Assembly: GCF_029714285.1 (NCBI RefSeq) | Contig: NZ_CP121662.1 | Span: 2,480,001-2,544,000, forward strand | Source: Rhizobium sp. CB3090 | Lineage (GTDB): Bacteria > Pseudomonadota > Alphaproteobacteria > Rhizobiales > Rhizobiaceae | DNA: 64,000 nucleotides | Direction of reading: 5' to 3' | Part shown: piece by piece, positions 17,083 to 25,348 of the stretch | Numbering within the stretch: the stretch's first letter is position 1 | Layout: every line of letters starts with the position of its first letter | Made by a program: the position numbers and the translations under genes | Notes under the pieces: generated by a model | Seen by the model: only the letters and a program-made list of their open reading frames with translations | What the model was told of the DNA's origin: nothing | Database searches by the model: none

Positions 17083-18264
17083 ATGTCCGCTGTCTCAAAC
17101 CTCTCCGGTCCGAGCAGGGATCACCTGGATTGGCCGTTCTTCGATGAACGCCACCAGGAATTCGTGGCTGAGTTGGACGCTTTCACCAAATCGTCTGCCA
17201 TGGCCGCTATCGACCACGAGGATGTCGACGGCGCCTGCCGCAAGCTGGTCAAGGCGCTTGGCGACGCCGGCCTCCTCGCCGCCGCGACCGGCACCTCGGA
17301 CAGCGACCCGCTGATCGATTCCCGCCTCGTCTGCCTCGCTCGTGAAACGCTTGCCTGGCATGAGGGCCTTGCCGATTTTGCCTTCGCCATGCAGGGGCTC
17401 GGTACGGGAGCCATTGGCCTTTCCGGCTCCGCCGAAGTCCGCGCCGCCGTGCTGCCGAAGGTCCGCGCCGGCGACTGGCTCGCGGCCTTTGCACTGTCGG
17501 AGAAGGATGCAGGCTCGGATGTCGCGGCTATAAGCTGCGCCGCCCGCGTCGATGGCGACCATTACATCCTCGACGGCGAAAAGACCTGGATCTCCAACGG
17601 TGGCATCGCCGATGTCTACACCGTCTTCGCCCGTACCGGCGAGGCGCCGGGCACGCCCGGCATTTCCGCCTTCGTCGTCTTTGCCAACGATCCAGGCCTC
17701 TCGATCGCCGAGCGCATCGAGGTGATCGCGCCGCATCCGCTGGCAACGATCCGTTTCGAAAACTGCCGCATCCCCGCTTCGCGGCGCCTCGGCGCGCCCG
17801 GCGAAGGCTTCAAGATCGCCATGCGCACGCTGGATATCTTCCGCGCTTCGGTTGCCGCCGCAGGCCTTGGCTTTGCACGGCGGGCGCTGCACGAGTCGCT
17901 GGCGCATGTCCGCACCCGGCCGATGTTCGGCGCGACGCTCGGCGACCTTCAGTTGACGCAGGCGGCCCTCGGCGATATGGCGACCGGCATCGACGCGGCG
18001 GCCTTGCTCACCTATCGGGCGGCCTGGCGTCGCGACGTGCAGCACCTGCCGACGACGCGCGAGGCGGCCATGGCCAAGATGACGGCCACGGAAACCGCGC
18101 AAGCCGTCATCGACCGCGCCGTCCAGCTTTTCGGCGGGCGCGGCGTCAAGGCGGGAGAGATAACGGAAAAACTCTATCGGGAGATACGCGCACTTCGCAT
18201 CTACGAGGGTGCGACGGAGGTTCAGAAACTGATCGTCGCGCGCGAACTTCTGAAAATCAGATGA
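17083..18264 (+). CDS. Acyl-CoA dehydrogenase family protein (first)
   Basis: The 393-residue product has the acyl-CoA dehydrogenase pattern: [15 protein letters not shown] in the flavin-binding middle domain, KTWISNGG, and a C-terminal helical domain with QLFGGRGV and the [17 protein letters not shown] signature read in part. It would introduce a double bond into a CoA-bound intermediate using FAD and pass electrons to ETF. It sits between the crotonase gene and a second acyl-CoA dehydrogenase gene, overlapping the ATG-containing leader of the latter by four bases. Confidence 0.85.
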   Translation: MSAVSNLSGPSRDHLDWPFFDERHQEFVAELDAFTKSSAMAAIDHEDVDGACRKLVKALGDAGLLAAATGTSDSDPLIDSRLVCLARETLAWHEGLADFAFAMQGLGTGAIGLSGSAEVRAAVLPKVRAGDWLAAFALSEKDAGSDVAAISCAARVDGDHYILDGEKTWISNGGIADVYTVFARTGEAPGTPGISAFVVFANDPGLSIAERIEVIAPHPLATIRFENCRIPASRRLGAPGEGFKIAMRTLDIFRASVAAAGLGFARRALHESLAHVRTRPMFGATLGDLQLTQAALGDMATGIDAAALLTYRAAWRRDVQHLPTTREAAMAKMTATETAQAVIDRAVQLFGGRGVKAGEITEKLYREIRALRIYEGATEVQKLIVARELLKIR

Positions 18265-18278
18265 CGGGAGACAAGACG

Positions 18279-19460
18279 ATGAGCCGCGAAATTTTCGACT
18301 GGGCCGATCCGTTCCGCCTGACGGAGCAGTTGAGCGATGACGAGCGCATGGTGCTGGACACAGCACATTCCTACGCGCAGGAGAAATTGGCGCCCCGTGT
18401 GCTCGAAGCCTTCCGCCATGAGAAGACCGACCCGTCGATCTTCCGTGAGATGGGCGAACTCGGCCTGCTCGGTCCGACGATCGCGCCGGAGTATGGCGGC
18501 GCCGGCCTCGGTTATGTCGCCTATGGCCTGATCGCACGTGAGGTCGAGCGCGTCGACAGCGGCTATCGCTCAATGATGAGCGTGCAGTCTTCGCTCGTCA
18601 TGGTGCCGATCAATGCCTTCGGCTCCGAGGCGCAGAAACAGAAGTATCTGCCGAAGCTTGCCACCGGCGAGTGGATCGGCTGCTTCGGCCTCACCGAACC
18701 GAACCACGGCTCCGATCCCGGCTCGATGGTGACCCGCGCCAAGAAGGTCGATGGCGGCTACAGCCTGACCGGCGCCAAGACGTGGATTTCCAATGCCCCC
18801 ATCGCCGATGTTTTCATCATCTGGGCCAAGACCGAAGACGGCGTTATCCGAGGCTTCATTCTGGAAAAGGGCTGGAAGGGCCTGTCAGCTCCCGCCATCC
18901 ATGGCAAAGTGGGCCTGCGCGCCTCTATCACCGGCGAAGTCGTCATGGACGACGTCTTCGTGCCGGAAGAAAACCTGATGCCGAACGTATCGGGTCTCAA
19001 GGGGCCTTTCACCTGCCTGAACTCCGCCCGCTTCGGCATTGCCTGGGGTGCATTGGGTGCCGCTGAGGATTGCTATGCCAAGGCGCGGCAATATGTGCTC
19101 GACCGCAAGCAGTTCGGCCGGCCGCTCGCCGCCAACCAGCTCATCCAGAAGAAGCTTGCCGACATGGTGACCGAGATTACCCTCGGCCTGCAGGGCTGCC
19201 TGCGCCTTGGTCGTTTGAAAGAAGACGGCCATCCGCCGGTGGAGCTCACCTCGATCCTGAAGCGCAATAGCTGCGGCAAGGCGCTCGATATTGCCCGCGC
19301 GGCTCGCGACATGCTCGGCGGCAACGGCATTTCGGACGAGTTCGGCATCGCCCGCCATCTCGTCAACCTCGAAGTCGTCAACACCTACGAAGGCACCCAC
19401 GATATTCACGCCCTCATCCTCGGCCGCGCCATCACCGGCATCGCCGCTTTTGCGAACTGA
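18279..19460 (+). CDS. Acyl-CoA dehydrogenase, glutaryl-CoA dehydrogenase-like
   Basis: The 393-residue product resembles glutaryl-CoA dehydrogenase: [15 protein letters not shown] in the flavin-binding region, a late [14 protein letters not shown] with the catalytic glutamate, and SVQSSLVM near the start of the substrate pocket. It may convert glutaryl-CoA to crotonyl-CoA, which fits a route in which the ring carbons leave as a C5 dicarboxyl-CoA. The ATG at 18279 is preferred because GGGAG lies eight bases upstream; the ATG at 18261 overlaps the previous stop but has no ribosome site in front. Confidence 0.8.
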   Translation: MSREIFDWADPFRLTEQLSDDERMVLDTAHSYAQEKLAPRVLEAFRHEKTDPSIFREMGELGLLGPTIAPEYGGAGLGYVAYGLIAREVERVDSGYRSMMSVQSSLVMVPINAFGSEAQKQKYLPKLATGEWIGCFGLTEPNHGSDPGSMVTRAKKVDGGYSLTGAKTWISNAPIADVFIIWAKTEDGVIRGFILEKGWKGLSAPAIHGKVGLRASITGEVVMDDVFVPEENLMPNVSGLKGPFTCLNSARFGIAWGALGAAEDCYAKARQYVLDRKQFGRPLAANQLIQKKLADMVTEITLGLQGCLRLGRLKEDGHPPVELTSILKRNSCGKALDIARAARDMLGGNGISDEFGIARHLVNLEVVNTYEGTHDIHALILGRAITGIAAFAN

Positions 19461-19468
19461 GGCCGGCC

Positions 19469-19900
19469 TTGGCGTTCAAAACCACCAGACCCCTGCGCTT
19501 CGGAGACTGCGATCCCTCGGGGATCGCCTATTTTCCGTCGTATCTGAACATCCTCGTCGGGGTGCTGGAGGATTATTTCGCCCATCTCGGCTTCCCCTGG
19601 AAGACACTGATCGACGACCGCCGCATTGGTGCGCCGACCGTGCGCCTCGACGTGACATTCGTTCGACCCGGCTTTCAGGGCAATGAACTTGATTTCGTGG
19701 TGGCGGTGCGCGGCATCGGCCGCTCCTCGCTGGATCTGGAATATCAGGTCTCGGCGAACGGCCAGGTCCTGTGGACTGCTTGGCAGCGCGTCGTTTGCAC
19801 CTTTCTCGACACCCATCAATCGCTTGCGTGGCCGGACGATATCCGCGCCGCACTGACCCCTCATCTGGAGATGACCGATGCACACCATCCTGCAACCTGA
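19469..19900 (+). CDS. Acyl-CoA thioesterase, 4-hydroxybenzoyl-CoA type (TTG start)
   Basis: The 143-residue product has the 4HBT hot-dog motif FGDCDPSGIAYFPSYL, with the catalytic aspartate in the DPSG segment. No suitable ATG exists; the TTG at 19469 gives a normal-length protein and lies eight bases after the previous stop codon. It may hydrolyse stalled CoA thioesters of the aminobenzoate route and so recover CoA. The next gene starts 23 bases inside its end. Confidence 0.75.
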   Translation: MAFKTTRPLRFGDCDPSGIAYFPSYLNILVGVLEDYFAHLGFPWKTLIDDRRIGAPTVRLDVTFVRPGFQGNELDFVVAVRGIGRSSLDLEYQVSANGQVLWTAWQRVVCTFLDTHQSLAWPDDIRAALTPHLEMTDAHHPAT

Positions 19901-20273
19901 AGGCTGGGCCAAGCCGATCGGATATGCCAACGGCATGGCGGCGACCGGTCGCATGGTGTTCGTCGGCGGTCAGGTCGGCTGGAACGCCGCCTGCCAATTC
20001 GAAAGCGACGATTTCGTCGAGCAGGTGCGCCAGACGCTGAGGAATGTCGTCGACATCCTCGCCGAAGGCGGCGCCGAACCAAAGCATATCACTTCGATGA
20101 CCTGGTATTTCACCAACAAGAGCGAATATCTCGCCAATCTCAAAGGCATAGGCCAGGTTTACCGCGAGATCATCGGCCGGCATTTCCCGGCCATGGCCGC
20201 CGTACAGGTCGTCGCCCTCGTCGAGGACCGCGCCAAGATCGAGATCCAGGCGACCGCGGTCATTCCGGAATAG
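19878..20273 (+). CDS. RidA/YjgF-family enamine/imine deaminase
   Basis: The 131-residue product is a RidA-family protein (GRMVFVGGQVGWN, later PAMAAVQVVALVEDRAKIEI in part). The arginine usually found before the C-terminal PA motif is replaced by the sequence GRHFPAMAAV, so the canonical arginine may be lost or shifted. RidA proteins hydrolyse reactive enamines and imines. In this operon that would remove the ring amino group from a 2-aminocyclohexene-type CoA ester, releasing ammonium. The gene overlaps the thioesterase gene by 23 bases. Confidence 0.8.
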   Translation: MHTILQPEGWAKPIGYANGMAATGRMVFVGGQVGWNAACQFESDDFVEQVRQTLRNVVDILAEGGAEPKHITSMTWYFTNKSEYLANLKGIGQVYREIIGRHFPAMAAVQVVALVEDRAKIEIQATAVIPE

Positions 20274-20300
20274 GACGGCCCAGAATAGGATAGGCCAACC

Positions 20301-22268
20301 ATGTCGGCATTGCGCTTTTCGGACACTATTTCGGCGACGCTGACCGGTGGCGTTCTTGTTGTCACCATCGACAATCCACCCGTCAATGCGCTCTCGGCCA
20401 ATGTCCGTGCCGGTCTGATGGCGGCGCTAGATTACGCGGAAAAGGACAGCGCGGTCGTTGCCGTCATATTGATGGGGGCTGGCAACACCTTCATCGGCGG
20501 CGCCGACATCAAGGAATTCGGCAAGCCGCCTGTCGGACCGCTGCTGCCGCAAGTTATTGCCCACATCGAAGATTTCTCCAAACCCGTCCTTGCTGCCATG
20601 AACGGTGCCGCGCTCGGCGGCGGCCTAGAAGTGGCGCTTGCCTGCCATAAGCGCTATGCCGCTCCCTCCGCGAAAATCGGCCTGCCGGAGGTCAAACTCG
20701 GCATCGTTCCCGGCGCCGGCGGCACACAACGCCTGCCGCGCCTGATCGGTACGGCCGCCGCCATCGAACTTATCGCCAATGGACGCGTTGTCTCGGCCAG
20801 TGAAGCACACAAACTCGGTATCATTGATACACTGTTCGAACGCTCGCTGATCGATGCAGCCGTTACCGCCGCCAAGAGCGCAGTCGATCTTCCCTTGCGA
20901 CGCACCGGCAAATTGCCGATCCCGATAGAGTCTGAGGAAACCATCGACAAAGCAGCCGCGGAAGCTCTTCGCAAGGCCCGTGATCAGCACGCGCCCGCCG
21001 AAGCCGTCCGACTTGTTCGCCTTGCTGCAACGACATCGCTAGACGAAGGACTTACCGAGGAACGCCGCACCTTCATCGAGCTCCGCGACAGCCAAGAGGC
21101 CGCAGCCATGCGCCACGTCTTCTTCGCGGAGCGCTCCGCCGGCAAGGTCGATGGCCTGGAAAAAGTCGCCCCGCGCAAGATCGAAACCGTCGGAATCGTC
21201 GGCACCGGCCTGATGGGCTCCGGCATTGCAGTGGCTGCATTGAACGCCGGCTATCGCGTCACCGGCATCGAGCAGACCCAGGAAGCGGGCGACAAGGGCC
21301 GAGAGCGCATTACCGGCATCCTCGACAAAGCCGTGCAATCAGGTCGCATCGATGCAGCAGGACGGGAGGATCGCCTGAACCGGCTGAGGGTCGCCGCCGA
21401 TGCTCAGGAGCTTGCGCAAGCCGATCTCGTCATCGAAGCCGTCTTCGATGATCTGACCGTCAAGACCGAACTGTTCCAACACCTCGACAGTATCGTCCGC
21501 ACTGAGGCCATCCTTGCGACCAACACCAGCTACCTCGATCCAAATGCCATCGCCGCCGCAACCGCTCATCCCGAGCGAGTCGTCGGTCTGCACTTTTTCT
21601 CGCCTGCCAATATCATGCGGCTGCTGGAAGTCGTGAATTGCGAAAAGACCGCGCCGGATGTGCTGGCGAGCGTCCTCGCCTTGGCCAAGCGCCTCGGAAA
21701 ACTACCTATCGTCTGCGGCGTCACCGAGGGCTTCATCGGCAATCGCATTTTTTCCGCCTATCGCCGTGAGGCCGAATTCATGGTCGAGGACGGCGCCCTA
21801 CCGCATGAGATCGATGCCGCGCTGGAGGCCTATGGTTTTCCGATGGGGCTCTTCGCCGTCTACGACATGGCGGGCCTCGAGATCGCCTGGGCGCGGCGCA
21901 AACGCCAGGCGGCAACGCGCTATCCCGCCGCCCGCTACGTCGCCATCGCCGATCGCCTCTGCGAAGCCGGCCGCTTCGGTCAGAAGGCCGGGCGCGGCTG
22001 GTATGCCTATCCGGATGGCAAGCGCACGGTGGACCCAGAAGTCACGGCGCTGATCGAAGCCGCACGCGCCGAAAAAGGCATTGTGCCGAAGAGCTTTACC
22101 GCAGACGAGATCGTCATTCGGCTGCTGAAGGCCATGGCCGATGAGGGCGATGCGCTCTTGGCCGAGGGCATCGCCGCTCGCGCCGGCGATATCGATCTGG
22201 TGATGATCAACGGCTATGGTTTTCCGCCGCACAAGGGCGGTCCGATGTTCGCGGCTGGGCGCCGGTGA
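20301..22268 (+). CDS. Bifunctional enoyl-CoA hydratase/3-hydroxyacyl-CoA dehydrogenase, C-terminally short
   Basis: The 655-residue product has an N-terminal crotonase domain (AALGGGLEVALACH, LGIVPGAGGTQRLPRL). An NAD-binding 3-hydroxyacyl-CoA dehydrogenase follows (GIVGTGLMGSGIAVAALNAG, GLHFFSPANIMRLLEVV with the catalytic histidine). It completes the beta-oxidation steps of the aminobenzoyl-CoA operon. It stops at NGYGFPPHKGGPMFAAGRR, a position after which FadB/FadJ-type proteins usually continue for about 40 residues. The downstream bases in other frames do not restore that end, and the convergent cyclase gene ends six bases away, so the tail seems truly lost. Activity of the dehydrogenase half may be affected. 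Confidence 0.8.
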   Translation: MSALRFSDTISATLTGGVLVVTIDNPPVNALSANVRAGLMAALDYAEKDSAVVAVILMGAGNTFIGGADIKEFGKPPVGPLLPQVIAHIEDFSKPVLAAMNGAALGGGLEVALACHKRYAAPSAKIGLPEVKLGIVPGAGGTQRLPRLIGTAAAIELIANGRVVSASEAHKLGIIDTLFERSLIDAAVTAAKSAVDLPLRRTGKLPIPIESEETIDKAAAEALRKARDQHAPAEAVRLVRLAATTSLDEGLTEERRTFIELRDSQEAAAMRHVFFAERSAGKVDGLEKVAPRKIETVGIVGTGLMGSGIAVAALNAGYRVTGIEQTQEAGDKGRERITGILDKAVQSGRIDAAGREDRLNRLRVAADAQELAQADLVIEAVFDDLTVKTELFQHLDSIVRTEAILATNTSYLDPNAIAAATAHPERVVGLHFFSPANIMRLLEVVNCEKTAPDVLASVLALAKRLGKLPIVCGVTEGFIGNRIFSAYRREAEFMVEDGALPHEIDAALEAYGFPMGLFAVYDMAGLEIAWARRKRQAATRYPAARYVAIADRLCEAGRFGQKAGRGWYAYPDGKRTVDPEVTALIEAARAEKGIVPKSFTADEIVIRLLKAMADEGDALLAEGIAARAGDIDLVMINGYGFPPHKGGPMFAAGRR

Positions 22269-22274
22269 AAACCG

Positions 22275-23486
22275 TCACGCCGCCGAAGACAGCAGCGTGA
22301 ACAGCTCCTGCGGCCGGTTGACGCCGCGCAGCGCGTAGCGACCGACCGAGACGAGATCGTTGCTCTGGCTGGACGCCAGCGCAGAGACGAAATTCGACGA
22401 CATCAGGATATTGCGGTCGGCCGAACGGCACATGGAGGCAATGCGGCTGACCTCGTTGACGGCCGGGCCGATGACGGTGAAATCCAGCCTGTCCATGCTG
22501 CCGATATTGCCGTAGAAGACATCACCGATATGCAGGCCGAGATAGACGTCCGTCACCGGCCTGCCCTCGATCTGCCGTTGGGAATTGAGATCGCGCAACC
22601 GCTGGCGCAGCAGCGATTCCGCCATCAGCGCCGCAGCACAGGCATCACCCGCATCGCGCGCCTTGAAGATCGCCAACGTGCCGTCGCCGATCAGCTTCAA
22701 CACATTGCCGCCGGCCTCGTGGATCGAGGAAATCACCGCGTCGGCGTAAGCATTCAGCATCGGAATGATTTCATCAGGCTCTGCCGTGTCCGAAATGCGG
22801 GTATAGTTGGCGAGGTCGGAGAACCACAGCGCCGCCGAGATGCGCTCTGCCTTGCCGCGCGTGATCTTGCCTTCGAGAACATGCCGGGCGGCATCCTCCC
22901 CCAGATACACCTCCGCGATGGTGCGGGCGATGCGCCCCATGGCGGTGCATTTGATCGCCAGTGCTAAGGCCGGCGTGAGCTTGCGCAGCACGCGCAGTTC
23001 CTCGTCGATGAAACCCGCTCCGGCGGTGGTGGCGAAATGAGAATAGAAACAATCCATCTCGCCGATGGTGCCGCCTTCCTCGAACCGGTGCACCATGGCG
23101 AGGTAATCGGTGTGACCGTCGGTCTTCAGCGTATCGAGCCCGAAGAAATCGATCGGATCGCCGAAGCCGATGCGGCGACGCACCTCGTTCCCGCCGGTCG
23201 TCAGCAAATGATAGAAGGAGGAACGCAGCCAGTTCTCGGCGGCGATTCCCTGCTGCGTCGGACCATATTCGAACTCGCGTTCGACCACCTGGTTGCCGTC
23301 CCAGCGGAAGGCGCGGCCCTCATAGACGGGATGCAGCGTATCCATCAGCGCCATGGCGCGATCGACGTTCAGCCCGCGTTCTCGGCATGCCTCGCAGAAC
23401 CCTGCCAACAGATCGGCCTCTCCCATGCCCTTGAGGCCGCTCTGCATGAGCCAGGAGGCGATTTCGCCAATGTCCTTGTCGTTCAT
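22275..23486 (-). CDS. Class III adenylate/guanylate cyclase
   Basis: The 403-residue product has a C-terminal class III cyclase domain (about 215-400). Metal-binding aspartates lie in FSDLANYT and LIGDGTLAIF, and the transition-state pair is in DFTVIGPAVNEVSRI. The first 200 residues are a soluble N-terminal region of unknown sensing role that is common to many rhizobial cyclases. It should make cAMP (or cGMP) in the cytoplasm. Its 3' end nearly touches the shortened hydratase/dehydrogenase gene, which suggests that a rearrangement joined the two regions. Confidence 0.85.
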   Translation of the reverse strand: MNDKDIGEIASWLMQSGLKGMGEADLLAGFCEACRERGLNVDRAMALMDTLHPVYEGRAFRWDGNQVVEREFEYGPTQQGIAAENWLRSSFYHLLTTGGNEVRRRIGFGDPIDFFGLDTLKTDGHTDYLAMVHRFEEGGTIGEMDCFYSHFATTAGAGFIDEELRVLRKLTPALALAIKCTAMGRIARTIAEVYLGEDAARHVLEGKITRGKAERISAALWFSDLANYTRISDTAEPDEIIPMLNAYADAVISSIHEAGGNVLKLIGDGTLAIFKARDAGDACAAALMAESLLRQRLRDLNSQRQIEGRPVTDVYLGLHIGDVFYGNIGSMDRLDFTVIGPAVNEVSRIASMCRSADRNILMSSNFVSALASSQSNDLVSVGRYALRGVNRPQELFTLLSSAA

Positions 23487-23752
23487 GGATATCTCCCGAC
23501 CCTGAAAGGATTCGCTTTAATACCAAATAGGCAGGCTTGGAATGTTGCACAACGCAAAATAGTCCACCCAAAAACAAATGATCGACCGGCTCGTGAAAGC
23601 GGCGCTGGATGAATATTCCATCGGACCGATCAAATAAATGAAATCGGCTCTTTGAATGCGCCGACAAGGCTCCTACGTCGAGAGAGACATTTTCGCTAGC
23701 GCCTACCCGCGCGTGTCGCCATGAACCAGCGATGTTCGAGAGGGATAGACCC

Positions 23753-24052
23753 ATGACTGAACAGAAGCAACTGAAGCTTGGGGCGTTCATGCGCCCTGTC
23801 AGCCTGCACACCGGCGCATGGCGCTATCCCGGCGCCTATCCGGACGCGAATTTCAATTTCAAGCACATCAAAAGTTTTGCGCAGGCGCTGGAACAGGCGA
23901 AATTCGATACCCTCTTCATGGCCGATCATCTCGCGGTGCTGAACATGCCCGTCGGAGCGCTAAAGCGCAGCCATACCGAAACGTCCTTCGAGCCCTTCAC
24001 GCTGCTCTCGGCAAACCGCTTCTTCACACGGGCCTCCGAAGCCGCGCAATGA
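23753..24052 (+). pseudogene. LLM-class flavin monooxygenase remnant with internal deletion
   Basis: The 99 codons start like an intact NtaA/SnaA/DszA-type flavin-dependent monooxygenase (KLGAFMRPVSLHTGAWRYP, DTLFMADHLAVL, FEPFTLLSA), a family of about 440 residues. Right after TLLSA the sequence jumps to NRFFTRASEAAQ, which resembles the PANRFF end of such proteins. The middle, about 340 codons, appears deleted in frame. A good ribosome site (GAGAGGGA) remains, so a short protein could still be made, but it lacks most of the barrel. It is followed after 13 bases by a carboxymuconolactone-decarboxylase-like gene. Confidence 0.65.
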
Positions 24053-24065
24053 GAGACGACAGCCG

Positions 24066-24662
24066 ATGAGCCATATCACGCCAATCGATTACGACACCGC
24101 TTCCGAAGCCGTCCGCACGGAACACGACCGCGAAGTACAGCTACGCGGCCGCATGACCAATATGAAGCGAACACTGCTGCATTCACCGGTGGCACACCGC
24201 ATCTACGCCGAATGGTTCACACTGCGCGAAGAACTGCGCCCGGCGCTCGACGACCGCGCGGTCTGGCTTTTCTGTCATGCCATCTCACTGGAAAGCCGCT
24301 CGATCATCCCGATCGGTTTCTTCAGACGTGCACTGATCAATGCAGGACTGACGCCGGAAACGCTCGTACCCACTGAAGACGAGGCATTGTTGATCGATTT
24401 CGGCAAGGCCATCGTCAGGGATTCCAACGCCGTGCCGGAAGAGTTGTGGGACCGGTTGAAGGCACGCTATGACGAACCGACGCTCGCCAATCTCGTCGCT
24501 TTCGCCGGTATCATGATTGCAACGGCGGTCTACAACAATGTGGTCAAGGTGGATATCGATCCGGAGCTTGGGCCATATCTGGAGGGATTTGAATTGCCGG
24601 CCACTCCTTCTCCCCAGCGGGGAGAAGGTGTCCGCCCTTCGACAGGCCAGGAGGGCGGATGA
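24066..24662 (+). CDS. Carboxymuconolactone decarboxylase/AhpD-like family protein with repeat-encoded tail
   Basis: The 198-residue product is alpha-helical and resembles CMD/AhpD-like proteins (HSPVAHRIYAEWFTLREEL, then FCHAISLESRSIIPIGFFRRA). It lacks the CxxC redox pair of true AhpD enzymes, so a peroxidase role is doubtful. About 180 residues are family-like; the last 20 (ATPSPQRGEGVRPSTGQEGG) are translated from palindromic repeat copy B, which starts at 24606. Insertion of the repeat near the 3' end seems to have replaced the native terminus. It is probably co-transcribed with the monooxygenase remnant upstream. Confidence 0.65.
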   Translation: MSHITPIDYDTASEAVRTEHDREVQLRGRMTNMKRTLLHSPVAHRIYAEWFTLREELRPALDDRAVWLFCHAISLESRSIIPIGFFRRALINAGLTPETLVPTEDEALLIDFGKAIVRDSNAVPEELWDRLKARYDEPTLANLVAFAGIMIATAVYNNVVKVDIDPELGPYLEGFELPATPSPQRGEGVRPSTGQEGG

Positions 24663-24758
24663 GGGGCGCCCTGAGCGGCAAGCGAAGGGCAGCCTTACGG
24701 TGCAACGCCCCCTCAACCCGCGCGTTCCGCGCGACCTTCTCCCCGAGGGGAGAAGGTG
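24606..24758. repeat. Palindromic repeat of about 155 bp, copy B
   Basis: CCTTCTCCCCAGCGGGGAGA opens the copy and CCTTCTCCCCGAGGGGAGAA closes it near 24735-24756. The inner GGCGGATGAGG and GCCCCCTCAACCCGCG strings are shared with copy A. The left hairpin lies inside the preceding coding region and the right hairpin ends a few bases before the convergent OsmC stop codon. It may therefore also act as a bidirectional terminator. Confidence 0.75.
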
Positions 24759-24766
24759 TTATCGCC

Positions 24767-25195
24767 TCACCCCGAAATCAGCGTCGCAAACCTCGGATTC
24801 CCCCGGATCGTGTTGCTGACCGTGCAGATCTCATCCTCGGCTGCATGCGCGATGGCATTGCGGATCTCGTCGCTGAAATCGCCTTTGATGGTGAAAGCGA
24901 TGTTGAATTTTTCCACGCGCGACAGCCCTTCCGCCGCCTTTTCGCCGGTCACGACGGCAGTCACTTCCGTCAGTTTGTCCAACACGCCAAGGCTGCTTGC
25001 AGCCATGCGGGCGCTGAGCACGAGACAGGCAGCCAGTGAGGAATAAAGCAGGTCGAGCGGATTGAAGCCCGGCTGTGACGGCGAGGTGACGATATCGATC
25101 TCGCCACCCATCACCGACGTCACATGCGGAAGGCCGGTGCGGCCGACCGTCGCTGTCGCGCCCGTCTGTCTCGTCTTCACCTTCAATTCGGCCAT
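24767..25195 (-). CDS. OsmC-family protein
   Basis: The 142-residue product has the OsmC layout: N-terminal strands, GFNPLDLLYSSLAACLVLSAR with the first redox cysteine, and EDEICTVSNTIRGNP with the second. OsmC and Ohr proteins reduce organic hydroperoxides through this cysteine pair. The LLYSSLAACLVLSAR spacing and the short length are closer to general OsmC-like proteins than to Ohr. It is transcribed divergently from the glycerate kinase gene. Confidence 0.85.
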   Translation of the reverse strand: MAELKVKTRQTGATATVGRTGLPHVTSVMGGEIDIVTSPSQPGFNPLDLLYSSLAACLVLSARMAASSLGVLDKLTEVTAVVTGEKAAEGLSRVEKFNIAFTIKGDFSDEIRNAIAHAAEDEICTVSNTIRGNPRFATLISG

Positions 25196-25348
25196 CTCGA
25201 AATCCCTCGGATAAAATCGTTGAAACTGCTCCCTGAAACATAGGGATTCCGCTTACCCGACACAATCGGGCGTGACCTGCTCTTGCGTGTTCGCGCCAGT
25301 TGAGCCACCAAATGCTTATGAGCTCATCGCAGACAGGTAGATTTCGAC

